Source: JBCBAP01 sp038532435 (GTDB lineage Bacteria > Pseudomonadota > Alphaproteobacteria > Rhodobacterales > Rhodobacteraceae). Taken from it: DNA of 64,000 nucleotides. Below, one piece after another: positions 26,164-35,042 of the stretch. Location of the stretch: NCBI GenBank assembly GCA_038532435.1, contig JBCBAP010000014.1, forward strand, positions 1 through 64,000. Direction: 5' to 3'. The position numbers and the translations under genes were made by a program. The notes below the pieces were generated by a model. That model had not been told where the DNA came from and searched no databases. It worked only from the letters and a program-made list of their open reading frames with translations. Numbering within the stretch: position 1 is the first letter of the stretch; each line of letters starts with the position of its first letter.

Positions 26164-27327
26164 ATGAAGGGCATGTTGAGATCAACGGCGGCCTTTGGGC
26201 TGGCCGTCGCGATGGTTGCGCAGCCGGTTCTGGCGGAGATGGTGACCGAACTTGGCGCGGGTGAGGGGCAGCTGAACATCGTCGCCTGGCCCGGCTATAT
26301 CGAGCGTGGCGAGACGATGGAGGCGTTCGACTGGGTCACCGGCTTCGAGGCCGCGACGGGCTGCATGGTCAACGTGAAGACCGCCAACACCTCCGACGAG
26401 ATGGTCGCGCTGATGAACGAGGGCGGGTTCGACCTCGTCACCGCCTCAGGCGATGCGTCGCTCCGCATGATTGCGGGCAAGCGGGTGCAGCCGGTCAACA
26501 CCGATCTGATCCCAAGCTGGAGCACCATCGATGACCGGCTGAAACAGGCGCCCTGGCATTTCGTCGATGGGAAGAACTACGGCACCCCGTACATGTGGGG
26601 ACCCAACGTGCTGATGTATTCGACGGAGGTCTTCGGGGACACGCCACCGACCTCCTGGTCCGTGGTTTTCGAGGAGCAGGACCTTCCGGACGGGGCGAGC
26701 AATGTGGGCAGGGTGCAGGCCTATGACGGTCCGATCCACGTCGCTGACGCGGCGATGTACCTGATGACCCACCAGCCCGAGCTGGGCATCACCTCCCCCT
26801 ACGAGTTGAACCTCGACCAGTACAATGCCGCGCTCGACCTCCTGCGGCAGCAGCGCAAGCTTGTGAGCCGCTACTGGCATGACGCGTTCATCCAGATCGA
26901 CGATTTCAAGAACGAGGGGATGGCGGCGTCGGGTTCCTGGCCGTTCCAGGTGAACCTGCTGCAAAACGACAATGCACCCATTGCTTCCATCATTCCAGAG
27001 GAAGGGGTCACAGGCTGGGCGGACACGACGATGATGCATGTCGACAGTGAGAACCCGAACTGCGCCTACATGTGGATGGAGCATACGCTGAGCTCCAACC
27101 TGATGTCGGATCTCTCCGTCTGGTTCGGGGCCAACCCGGCGGTGCCCGCCGCCTGCACCGACGGTCGCGGCATGCAGAATGCGGAGGGCTGTACCAAGAA
27201 CGGTTTTGACGATTTCGAAAAGGTCCGGTTCTGGCAGACGCCGGTCACCCGGTGCGAGAGCCAGGGAGAGTGCGTCCCCTACTATCGCTGGGTGTCGGAC
27301 TATATCGGCGTGATCGGTGGACGGTAA
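26164..27327 (+). CDS. Extracellular solute-binding protein, polyamine (PotD/PotF) type
   Basis: A 387-aa periplasmic binding protein of ABC family 1 with signal peptide (about residues 1-24, ending VLAE). The family start LNIVAWPGYIERG is near residue 37; DLVTASGDASLRMIAG and the aromatic cluster PYMWGPNVLMYSTEVFG resemble PotD/PotF. Two cysteine pairs near the C-terminus could form disulfides. It is the first gene of a transporter operon; the ATPase gene begins inside its last codons. The substrate is probably putrescine, spermidine or another amine, supported by the gamma-aminobutyraldehyde-type dehydrogenase at the end of the operon. Confidence 0.88.
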   Translation: MKGMLRSTAAFGLAVAMVAQPVLAEMVTELGAGEGQLNIVAWPGYIERGETMEAFDWVTGFEAATGCMVNVKTANTSDEMVALMNEGGFDLVTASGDASLRMIAGKRVQPVNTDLIPSWSTIDDRLKQAPWHFVDGKNYGTPYMWGPNVLMYSTEVFGDTPPTSWSVVFEEQDLPDGASNVGRVQAYDGPIHVADAAMYLMTHQPELGITSPYELNLDQYNAALDLLRQQRKLVSRYWHDAFIQIDDFKNEGMAASGSWPFQVNLLQNDNAPIASIIPEEGVTGWADTTMMHVDSENPNCAYMWMEHTLSSNLMSDLSVWFGANPAVPAACTDGRGMQNAEGCTKNGFDDFEKVRFWQTPVTRCESQGECVPYYRWVSDYIGVIGGR

Positions 27328-28366
27328 CGCAGAGACATTCCTGCGCGGCGACCCTGCCGCGCACGAGCCGTCATCCATGACACCAGCGATAAAGTTCCAC
27401 GGCGTATCGCGCCATTTCGGGTCGGTCCGCGCAGTGGACGCGGTCGATCTCGCAATTGCTGAGGGCGAGTTCTTCGCCCTGCTCGGGCCGTCAGGTTCGG
27501 GAAAGACCACGTGCCTGCGTCTGATCGCCGGTTTTGAGCAGCCGAGTGCCGGGCGCATCGAGATCTTCGGGCAGGACGCGACAGCGACACCGCCCTACCG
27601 CCGCCCGGTGAACACTGTCTTCCAGGACTATGCCCTGTTTCCGCACCTCAATGTCCGGGACAACGTGGCCTATGGGTTGATGGTGCGGGGGGAGGGCAAG
27701 TCCACCCGTCGTGCGGCGGCGGAGGAGGCGCTCGCGCTCGTGGCGCTGGGCGGCTTCGGCGACCGCAAACCGTCGGAATTGTCCGGTGGTCAACGGCAGC
27801 GGGTGGCGCTCGCCCGGGCGCTGGTCATGCGGCCCAAGGTCCTGCTGCTCGACGAGCCGCTCGGCGCGCTTGACCTCAAGCTTCGCGAGCAGATGCAAAG
27901 CGAACTGAAATCGCTCCAGCGTCAGCTCGGCATCGCCTTTGTCTTCGTCACCCACGATCAGGGGGAGGCCCTGTCGATGTCGGACCGGGTCGCCGTCTTT
28001 AACGACGGGCGCATCCAGCAGGTCGGCACGCCCGAGGAGGTCTATGACCGACCCGCGACTCCGTTTGTGGCCGACTTCGTTGGCTCGTCCAATATGCTGC
28101 CCCCCGCGCTCGTCAAAAGCATCGTGGGTCATGATGGCCCGGCCAGCCTCCGGCCGGAGGCGATCCGCATCGGTGAAGGACCTCTCACCGGAACCGTCGC
28201 CAGCCGGTCCTTTCTCGGTGCTGCCACACGCATCGAAGTCGCCTGCGACGATGTCATCCTGAACGTGCTGCTGCCCAAGGGCGTTGCGGTTCCCGAAACA
28301 GGGGCGCGCGTGGGCCTGACCTGGGAAGCTGAAGCCCTTCATGTGATGGAGGGGCAGCATGGCTGA
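27317..28366 (+). CDS. potA: Polyamine-type ABC transporter ATPase
   Basis: A 349-aa ATPase if read from GTG 27317, which overlaps the binding-protein gene by 11 bp; ATG 27377 (MTPAIKFHGV) is equally plausible and gives 329 aa. Neither has a strong ribosome site. Walker A GPSGSGKTT, Q-loop FQDYALFPHL, signature LSGGQRQRVALAR, Walker B LLLDEPLGALD and the H-loop FVTHDQGEA are all intact. A C-terminal TOBE-type regulatory domain follows (SLRPEAIRIGEGPL). The products of this operon form a PotABCD-type importer. Confidence 0.9.
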   Translation: MDGNAETFLRGDPAAHEPSSMTPAIKFHGVSRHFGSVRAVDAVDLAIAEGEFFALLGPSGSGKTTCLRLIAGFEQPSAGRIEIFGQDATATPPYRRPVNTVFQDYALFPHLNVRDNVAYGLMVRGEGKSTRRAAAEEALALVALGGFGDRKPSELSGGQRQRVALARALVMRPKVLLLDEPLGALDLKLREQMQSELKSLQRQLGIAFVFVTHDQGEALSMSDRVAVFNDGRIQQVGTPEEVYDRPATPFVADFVGSSNMLPPALVKSIVGHDGPASLRPEAIRIGEGPLTGTVASRSFLGAATRIEVACDDVILNVLLPKGVAVPETGARVGLTWEAEALHVMEGQHG

Positions 28367-29279
28367 AGCCATCGCCCAATCGCGGATATCGGACGCGCTG
28401 TGGCGTCGTCCCAACCTGCTTGTCCTGCTGCTGGTGACGCCACCGCTCCTCTGGCTCGGCATCGTCTACCTCGGATCGCTCTTCGCGCTCTTGGCGCAGA
28501 GCTTCTTTTCGATCGACGAGTTTTCCGGGCTGGTCCGGTATGAGTTCACGCTCAAGACCTACGGAGAGCTCTTTCGTGCCTCCAACTTCGACATTCTGGT
28601 GCGCACGATTCTGATGGCCTCTGCCGTCACCATTGCCGCGGCGATCGTCGCGTTCCCCATCGCCTACTACGCCGCCCGCTATGCCCGCGGACCGTGGAAG
28701 GCCGTGTTCTACCTCGGCGTCATGCTGCCGCTCTGGTCGAGCTATCTGGTCAAGGTTTATTCGTGGAAGCTGATCCTCGCGAAGGAGGGCATCCTCAACT
28801 GGATCTTCGAGACGCTTAACATGGCGTGGATCCTCGAAGCCTATCTCGCGATCCCGCTGATCGGGGGCAACTCCCTGTCCGTGAGCTGGACGGGCACCTT
28901 CCTCGTCTTCCTCTATGTCTGGCTGCCGTTCATGATCCTGCCGGTCCAGGCCTCGCTGGAGCGGGTGCCGCCGTCCATGCTCGAGGCGAGCGGCGACCTC
29001 GGTGCGCGACCTGGGCAAACACTCCGGCACGTGATCCTGCCGCTCGCGCTTCCCGGGGTGATCGCGGGGTCGATCTTCACCTTCTCGCTGACCATGGGCG
29101 ACTACATCATCCCGCAGATCGTCGGCACCTCGGCCCGCATGATCGGGCAGGCGGTTTATCAGTTCCAGGGGACGGCGGGGAACATCCCGCTTGCGGCGGC
29201 CTTCGCCGTGGTGCCGATCCTCGTCATGGGGATCTATCTGACGCTGGCGAAACGGGCGGGGGCGTTCGATGCACTCTAA
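28359..29279 (+). CDS. potB: Polyamine-type ABC permease, PotB-like
   Basis: A 306-aa inner-membrane permease with about six transmembrane segments; the N-terminal one is near residues 24-48. The EAA-type ATPase-docking loop is LEASGDLGARPGQTLRHVILPLALPG (near residue 208, quoted in part). Its start overlaps potA by 8 bp and its end overlaps potC by 11 bp, indicating coupled translation. Family members pair with PotC to form the pore. Confidence 0.9.
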   Translation: MAEAIAQSRISDALWRRPNLLVLLLVTPPLLWLGIVYLGSLFALLAQSFFSIDEFSGLVRYEFTLKTYGELFRASNFDILVRTILMASAVTIAAAIVAFPIAYYAARYARGPWKAVFYLGVMLPLWSSYLVKVYSWKLILAKEGILNWIFETLNMAWILEAYLAIPLIGGNSLSVSWTGTFLVFLYVWLPFMILPVQASLERVPPSMLEASGDLGARPGQTLRHVILPLALPGVIAGSIFTFSLTMGDYIIPQIVGTSARMIGQAVYQFQGTAGNIPLAAAFAVVPILVMGIYLTLAKRAGAFDAL

Positions 29280-30072
29280 AGCGTCCCTCGGCCTCAAGAT
29301 CGCGGCAATCGGCGGGCTTCTGTTCCTGCATCTGCCGATCCTGCTGATCTTCGTCTACGCGTTCACCACGGAGGACAAAAGCTACCAGTGGCCGCCGCCG
29401 GGTTTCACGCTCAAATGGTTTGCCGTGACGTGGGAACGGCCGGATGTCTGGCAGGCGCTGAGCCTGAGCCTGCGGGTCGCAGCAATCTCGACGGTGATCG
29501 CGATGGCGCTTGGCACCTTGTGCGCGGCGGCTGTTGCCCGGTCTAAATTCTTCGGGCGGGAGACGATCTCCCTCCTCGTCATCCTGCCGATCGCGCTGCC
29601 GGGGATCATCACCGGCATCTCCTTGCGGTCCGCGTTCAACATTGCGGACATCCCGTTCAGCTTCTGGACGATCATCCTCGGCCACGCGACGTTTTGCATC
29701 GTGGTGGTCTACAACAACGCGGTGGCCCGGTTCCGTCGTACTTCCGGCAGTCTGGTAGAGGCATCCATGGACCTTGGCGCGACCTACTTCCAGACATTGC
29801 GTTTCGTGATCCTGCCCAACATCGCGACCGCACTGCTGGCGGGGGGGATGCTGGCCTTCGCGCTCAGCTTTGACGAGGTGATCGTGACAACCTTCACCGC
29901 CGGGCAGCAGCAGACGCTGCCGATCTGGATGCTTGAGGAGCTGGTGCGCCCGCGTCAGCGGCCCGTCACCAATGTGGTGGCCATGGTCGTTGTGCTGGTC
30001 ACGTTCCTGCCGATCCTCGCCGCCTATTACCTGACCCGCGGCACCGACACGGTCGCCGGTCAGGGCAAATGA
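29269..30072 (+). CDS. potC: Polyamine-type ABC permease, PotC-like
   Basis: A 267-aa permease with about six transmembrane segments and the docking loop VEASMDLGATYFQTLRFV near residue 163. It heterodimerises with the PotB-like protein. The stop overlaps a possible upstream start of the aldehyde dehydrogenase gene (ATGA at 30069), but that gene more likely starts at 30096. Confidence 0.9.
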   Translation: MHSKASLGLKIAAIGGLLFLHLPILLIFVYAFTTEDKSYQWPPPGFTLKWFAVTWERPDVWQALSLSLRVAAISTVIAMALGTLCAAAVARSKFFGRETISLLVILPIALPGIITGISLRSAFNIADIPFSFWTIILGHATFCIVVVYNNAVARFRRTSGSLVEASMDLGATYFQTLRFVILPNIATALLAGGMLAFALSFDEVIVTTFTAGQQQTLPIWMLEELVRPRQRPVTNVVAMVVVLVTFLPILAAYYLTRGTDTVAGQGK

Positions 30073-30095
30073 ACAGAGATACAGGGAGAGACCTC

Positions 30096-31520
30096 ATGGA
30101 AACGAACATGCTCATTGGCCGTGGTTTCGAGGCTGGGACGGAAACCGAGGAGACCGTCCTGAACCCCCGGACCGGAGAAACCATCCTCATGATGCCGGAG
30201 GCGAACACCGATCAGATTGACAGGGCTGTCGCCGCCGCGCGCCGGGCGTTTCCCGGATGGTCCCGGACCACGCCGGCGGAACGGTCCGGCCTCCTCCTGC
30301 AGATCGCCGATGCGGTGGAGGCGGACCTCGACAATCTCGCGATGCTCGAGGCACTCAATTGCGGCAAACCGATCAATGAGGTGAAGAACGAGGAGATCCC
30401 AGCGGTTGCCGACTGTTTCAGATACTTCGCCGGTGCGGTGCGAAACATGCACGGGCCCGTGGCGGGCAGTTACATGGAAGGGCACACCTCCATGATCCGG
30501 CGGGACCCCATCGGTGTCGTCGCGTCCATCGCGCCCTGGAACTATCCGATCATGATGATGGCCTGGAAGCTTGCGCCTGCGCTGGCCGGGGGCAACACGG
30601 TCGTCATGAAACCGTCCGAGCAGACGCCGCTCACGGCGCTGGCCTTTGCCAAGATCCTTGCAGACATCCTGCCCGAGGGGGTTGTGAACGTGATCACCGG
30701 GCGCGGTGGATCCGTGGGAGACGCGCTGGTGAACCATGCCGGCGTCGACATGATCTCCATCACCGGCGATGTTGCGACGGGCAAGAAGGTGCTGATGGCG
30801 GCATCCAAGGGTGTGAAGCGCACGCATCTGGAGCTGGGCGGCAAGGCCCCGGTGATCGTCTATGGAGACGCAGATCTTGCCCGGACGGTGGAGGGCTTGA
30901 AGGCCTTCGGCTACTACAATTCCGGTCAGGACTGTACGGCGGCCTGCCGGGTCTATGCCCACGCGAGCGTCTACGACAGTTTCGTCGCTGACCTTAGCGC
31001 CGCCGCCGCGAGTATCGTCTACAACAACGCCGATGACACGGCGAACGAGATCCCGCCGCTAATCTCACCCAGACAGCGGGACCGGGTGGCAAGCTTTGTC
31101 GAGCGGGCCTCGGAACAGACCCATATCGAGATCACGACCGGCGGGGGCGCCGAGGATGGCGCGGGCTTTTACTACAAGCCGACGGTCATCGCGGGTGCCC
31201 TCCAGAATGATGAGATCGTGCAGCGTGAGGTCTTCGGACCGGTGGTGTCGGTCACCCGATTCACGGATGACGATCCGGTCATCGACTGGGCCAACGACAG
31301 CCCCTACGGTCTTGCGAGCTCCGTCTGGACTGCTGACATCGGCAGGGCGATGGAGGCGTCCGCCGGGCTGCAATACGGATGCACCTGGGTGAACAGCCAT
31401 TTCATGCTGGTCAACGAAATGCCCCACGGGGGGCTCAAGCAGTCCGGCTACGGCAAGGACATGTCTATGTACGCGCTGGAGGACTATACCGCCGTCCGGC
31501 ACGTGATGATCGCGCACTAG
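30096..31520 (+). CDS. Aldehyde dehydrogenase, gamma-aminobutyraldehyde type
   Basis: NAD-dependent oxidation of an amino-aldehyde to the acid, for example gamma-aminobutyraldehyde to GABA in putrescine breakdown. The start at 30096 is chosen because GGGAGAG lies 5 bases upstream; it gives 474 aa, the length of E. coli YdcW/PatD. The catalytic cysteine is in SGQDCTAACRVY (near residue 285) and the general-base glutamate in LELGGKAP (near 250). The NAD-site segments APWNYPIMMMAWK and KPSEQTP are intact. It is the last gene of the potDABC-like operon, so uptake and catabolism are probably coupled. Betaine-aldehyde type activity cannot be excluded. Confidence 0.9.
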   Translation: METNMLIGRGFEAGTETEETVLNPRTGETILMMPEANTDQIDRAVAAARRAFPGWSRTTPAERSGLLLQIADAVEADLDNLAMLEALNCGKPINEVKNEEIPAVADCFRYFAGAVRNMHGPVAGSYMEGHTSMIRRDPIGVVASIAPWNYPIMMMAWKLAPALAGGNTVVMKPSEQTPLTALAFAKILADILPEGVVNVITGRGGSVGDALVNHAGVDMISITGDVATGKKVLMAASKGVKRTHLELGGKAPVIVYGDADLARTVEGLKAFGYYNSGQDCTAACRVYAHASVYDSFVADLSAAAASIVYNNADDTANEIPPLISPRQRDRVASFVERASEQTHIEITTGGGAEDGAGFYYKPTVIAGALQNDEIVQREVFGPVVSVTRFTDDDPVIDWANDSPYGLASSVWTADIGRAMEASAGLQYGCTWVNSHFMLVNEMPHGGLKQSGYGKDMSMYALEDYTAVRHVMIAH

Positions 31521-31948
31521 GTGCAGCAGAGGTTGGGGGGAAGATCAAGTCTCCCCGGCCGATAAACAGTCTGCCCAGCGGTCATTGGACGATCAGGGGA
31601 CACTCCCCGATCGATGGTCGGAGAGGGCGATCCTGCTGGCGGAAAGCCGAAGAGCGAAGTCGCGTGGTGCAGCCTGCTCGGATCCTCACTGTGAACCTTC
31701 GCCCAACCGTCGGACCGCTTGTTTTCCGTGAGTGAACCAACCCAGCGGTGAAACGGGTGGGATGGGAGGTTTCTGGCCAACTCTGTTCGTTCTTTCCTCA
31801 GCGAGGTCGTTGTTCCCTCCACCTTGCCTTAGGTCCCTGTATCTTAGCCTGGCGGCTCTACGACAGGCTGCCGGCAGCGCGGATCAAGCCCGTTGGTGAG
31901 ATTACCCCCCAACATGAATCCGTATTGGCTGCCCCGCCAACCGGCGGA
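31521..31948. other. 428-bp convergent intergenic region, no gene recognised
   Basis: It lies between the stops of the aldehyde dehydrogenase (plus) and metallophosphoesterase (minus) genes. A small GC hairpin (ATCAGGGG/CCCCGAT, about 31593-31612) has no U-tract. The short open frames carry no recognisable motif. Confidence 0.6.
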
Positions 31949-32728
31949 TCATCGACGTCTCCCCTTCGGTTTGCGGCTTTCGGTGCATACATTCACGTCT
32001 TCGGCCCCGATGGATTGACCAGCCTCTCGGGGGGGGACCTCCGCCCGACCGGTTTCGATGAATTCCGCCCGGTCATGGCGGGAGGAAGCGCGGGCGGCCG
32101 CGGCTGCCTGCTCCCACGAATAGGGGAGTGCGACGTGATCTACCGCCCAACCAGCAGGCGTGCGGGTCAGGATCGCGTAGCGCGCATGGGGGCTTCCGGC
32201 CTCGACCCGGTGCAGCACCGGCTCGTCGTTCCAATAGGCGGGTAGACCCACGCTCCCCGGGTTCACGACGATCTGACCGCTGGGCAGTGCCACAAGGCGC
32301 GGGACGTGCTTGTGGGCGCAGAGGATCACCTCATGTCGGATCCCGTCCAGCCGTTCGATGATCAGCTCAACCGGGGCAAGCTCTGTCCGGTCGAGCGTGA
32401 TCTCCTCGACCAGCTCCGTCGTGTCCGACGTTGGTGTCCCGTGGCAGCAGAACACGTCCCCGAGGTCGCGTGTCTTTGGCAGTCCACGCAACCACGCTTC
32501 CTGCTCAGGCGAGATCTGGCCTGGCTTGAACGTTTCGTAGTTGCCCGCGATGCTCGTGATCCCATGGCGCATGACGAGCTCGATTGCGCCCGCAGGGTCC
32601 ATATCCGCGTCCGCCGTATCGCCGAGATTGACGATGTCAGAGATACCGCGGCGGCCGATATCCCTGAGCACCGCCTCAAGCGCCCAGAAATTGCCGTGGA
32701 TGTCGGCGATGGCTGCAAGTCGCTCCAT
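31949..32728 (-). CDS. Calcineurin-like metallophosphoesterase
   Basis: A 259-aa soluble phosphoesterase. The start at 32728 (MERLAAIADIHGN) has GGAGG 7 bases upstream; the long frame beyond it has no protein character. Metal motifs: ADIHGN near residue 8, NLGDTADAD near 36, a variant GNYE near 63 in place of GNHD/E, CCHG near 95 and CAHKH near 143. The last about 60 residues are polar and lack a recognised domain. Family members include cAMP phosphodiesterases (CpdA), protein phosphatases and YfcE-like enzymes. Lying 100 bp downstream of a CHASE2 cyclase on the same strand, it is a candidate for hydrolysing that cyclase's product; this is inference. Confidence 0.85.
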   Translation of the reverse strand: MERLAAIADIHGNFWALEAVLRDIGRRGISDIVNLGDTADADMDPAGAIELVMRHGITSIAGNYETFKPGQISPEQEAWLRGLPKTRDLGDVFCCHGTPTSDTTELVEEITLDRTELAPVELIIERLDGIRHEVILCAHKHVPRLVALPSGQIVVNPGSVGLPAYWNDEPVLHRVEAGSPHARYAILTRTPAGWAVDHVALPYSWEQAAAAARASSRHDRAEFIETGRAEVPPREAGQSIGAEDVNVCTESRKPKGRRR

Positions 32729-32828
32729 GCGGTCCTCCGAGGGTTGGGGCGTGGGTAGGGACATTGAGCTGACACTACCGCGGGTGGTGCCCGAGTCGCG
32801 ACCGGGCTGACGGGGCCCCTCTCGGCCC

Positions 32829-35024
32829 CTACCGCTTTGAGCGGGCGATGTGAGTGCCGTCCCAGTCCGGTGCCGGGGGCGCTGTCCGATAGCTCGCGAT
32901 GCGGGAGGCGAACTCGCGGGCGAGGTGCGCAGGGTCGCAGCCGGAGCATGCGCACTCCGACAGCGCTGCGAAGGCGTGTTCTGCTGCGTTCCAGTCCCGG
33001 TCGCGCAAGTGCCCCCGAGCCGTTGCGAGATGTTCCCGTAGCGCCGAGACCCCTTCGGTCCCCTCATCGAGGACGGTGTAGACGGTCACCGGCCGCTCGC
33101 GTCCCTTGACCGAAACCCTGTCGAGCTCGATGGCAACGAGGCCCGGCGGCAATGCGCCGATCATGTCCTCGCCGACGCAGTTAGGCACCCCGTAGATGCG
33201 GGTCAGCCCTTCGAGCCGGGCGGCAAGCGTGACGCTGTCCCCCATGCAGGTGTAGCTCAGCCGGTCGGCGGAGCCCATGAGGCCCACATAGCTCGCCCCG
33301 GTGTTGAGACCGACGCCGATGCCGAGCGCCGGCAAGCCGTCACGCACAAGCTCCGCGTTCAACTTTTCTATCGCTGCATCGATGTCGCCAAGTGCGGTAA
33401 GCGCGCGGGCCCGGTGATCCTCCTGTTTCAGCGGGGCGTTCCAGAAGGCCATTACCGCATCGCCCATGAACTTGTCGATCGTCGCTCCGGTGCGGAGGAG
33501 CGCGCCGGTAACGGCGCTCAGGTAACGGTTCACAAGGTGAACAACCTCCTCCGGCGACAGACGCTCTGTAATGGAGGTGAAGCCGCGCATGTCGACGAAC
33601 ATGACGCTAACCTCCCGCTCCGCCCCGTCTGGGGTCAGTCCCTCGCGCGGGTCACGCAGGATGTCATCCATCACGGGCTTGGGCAGGAAATAAGCGAAAC
33701 GGGCGTTGATCGCCCGGCGCGCCCGTTCCTTCGAGAGGTATCCGATGGTGGTGTTGGGGACATAGACCAGCATGATCGCCACCACCGGCATCACTGGATT
33801 GAAGAGAAGGCCCGCGCCGCGGAACGCGAGGAAAGCACCGCCGATCGTGCCCCCCGCGAGCGCCATCCCCGCCCAAAGCCCGGCAAGCGGCGCATCACGC
33901 ATCTGCGCGAGTGTTATCGCGCCGCCAAAGACCACCACCAGAAGAACCTCGAGCCCCAGTGCCCAGTCGGGGCGGGTGAGAAACGTTCCCGCGATCATCT
34001 GCTCGAGCGCCTCCGCATGGACCAGCACGCCGGGGATCTGACCATCGAGGGGCGATTTTCGGATGTCCGAGAGGCCCTGGGCCGACGCGCCGATCAGCAC
34101 CAGCTTCCCACCGATCCGGTTCGCCAGCGGCGCACCTTCACCAGCCGGGTCGAGCACGTCCCGGGCCGATGTGACCCGCCCTTCCCGGGCTCCGCTGAAA
34201 TGCACCCGCAGGGATCCATCCGCTTCGAGCGGGACGGTCACCGCCCCGACCCGCAGCGCGGTCGGCACCGATCGCCCGCCGACGACATCGCCGGACGCGG
34301 ATGAGGTGCGCAGAAGGTGCGATCCGGCACCCTGTGCCACCCGCAGCAGTTCGGTGGAGAGGGCCGGCACCAGCGTCTCCCCGATCCGGGAGACGAGCGG
34401 CACCCCCCTGACGATCCCGTCTGGGCCTTGGGTCGGCGTGATCGTCCCGATCCCCGCCGCCGCATCCGCCAAGACGGGCAAGGGCATGACCGCGCTGCCA
34501 AAGTGCTGCAGCCCGCCATCCGGCAGTTCCCCGGCAACGGATATTCCCGCCTTCACCACGGGCATGGACCCGGTGCCGTCCCTGCCAGACATGGCGAGCA
34601 CGACGGGCCCGCGCCCGATCGCCTCCGCGAACTGGATATCGTGTGAGGGACCCTGCGGAATGCCCGCTTCGTCGCCGGACGAAAAGCGGTGCAGGCTCCG
34701 GCTCAGGACCTCCGGCGAGGTCCGGTCGGGCTCCGCAAACAGCACATCGTAGCCGATGGCGACGGCGCCGTGAGCAAAGAGGCGATCTGTCAGTTCCGCA
34801 AGATACGTCCGCGGCCAGGGCCACTGGCCAAGGGCGGCCAGCGCCGCCTCGTCGATGTCGACCACATGGACCGGGCTTTGCGGATCGTAGTTGCGGGGAT
34901 AGGCCCTTTGGTAGCTGTCGAAGACGACCTCCCGCACCCGCTCCAGCGCCGCGCCTGGCCAGATCGTCAGGACGATGCAGAGTGCGGTCAGCGCGGGTCC
35001 GAGCAGCAGCGGCCAGCGTGTCAT
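32829..35024 (-). CDS. CHASE2-domain class III adenylate/guanylate cyclase
   Basis: A 731-aa membrane sensor that should convert ATP or GTP to the cyclic nucleotide. An N-terminal membrane segment (residues about 5-24) is followed by an extracytoplasmic CHASE2 domain of about 300 residues, including VHVVDIDEAALAALGQWPWP and GVLVHAEALEQM. Three transmembrane segments at about 345-430 follow, then a class III catalytic domain from about 470. Metal-binding aspartates are in MFVDMRGFTS and KFMGDAVMAFW. The base-selecting lysine is in IDKFMGD. The transition-state motif reads GDSVTLAARLEG, with Thr where Asn is usual. A C-terminal tail of about 70 residues contains CSECACSGCD-like cysteines. It is 18 bp downstream of the cyclic-nucleotide-binding-fold gene. 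Confidence 0.93.
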   Translation of the reverse strand: MTRWPLLLGPALTALCIVLTIWPGAALERVREVVFDSYQRAYPRNYDPQSPVHVVDIDEAALAALGQWPWPRTYLAELTDRLFAHGAVAIGYDVLFAEPDRTSPEVLSRSLHRFSSGDEAGIPQGPSHDIQFAEAIGRGPVVLAMSGRDGTGSMPVVKAGISVAGELPDGGLQHFGSAVMPLPVLADAAAGIGTITPTQGPDGIVRGVPLVSRIGETLVPALSTELLRVAQGAGSHLLRTSSASGDVVGGRSVPTALRVGAVTVPLEADGSLRVHFSGAREGRVTSARDVLDPAGEGAPLANRIGGKLVLIGASAQGLSDIRKSPLDGQIPGVLVHAEALEQMIAGTFLTRPDWALGLEVLLVVVFGGAITLAQMRDAPLAGLWAGMALAGGTIGGAFLAFRGAGLLFNPVMPVVAIMLVYVPNTTIGYLSKERARRAINARFAYFLPKPVMDDILRDPREGLTPDGAEREVSVMFVDMRGFTSITERLSPEEVVHLVNRYLSAVTGALLRTGATIDKFMGDAVMAFWNAPLKQEDHRARALTALGDIDAAIEKLNAELVRDGLPALGIGVGLNTGASYVGLMGSADRLSYTCMGDSVTLAARLEGLTRIYGVPNCVGEDMIGALPPGLVAIELDRVSVKGRERPVTVYTVLDEGTEGVSALREHLATARGHLRDRDWNAAEHAFAALSECACSGCDPAHLAREFASRIASYRTAPPAPDWDGTHIARSKR

Positions 35025-35042
35025 CCCCGAACCCCCGGGGGG

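Noticed and set aside
31593..31612. GC hairpin between the convergent aldehyde dehydrogenase and phosphoesterase genes
   Set aside because: The stem is short and interrupted, with no U-tract on either strand, so I did not call it a terminator.
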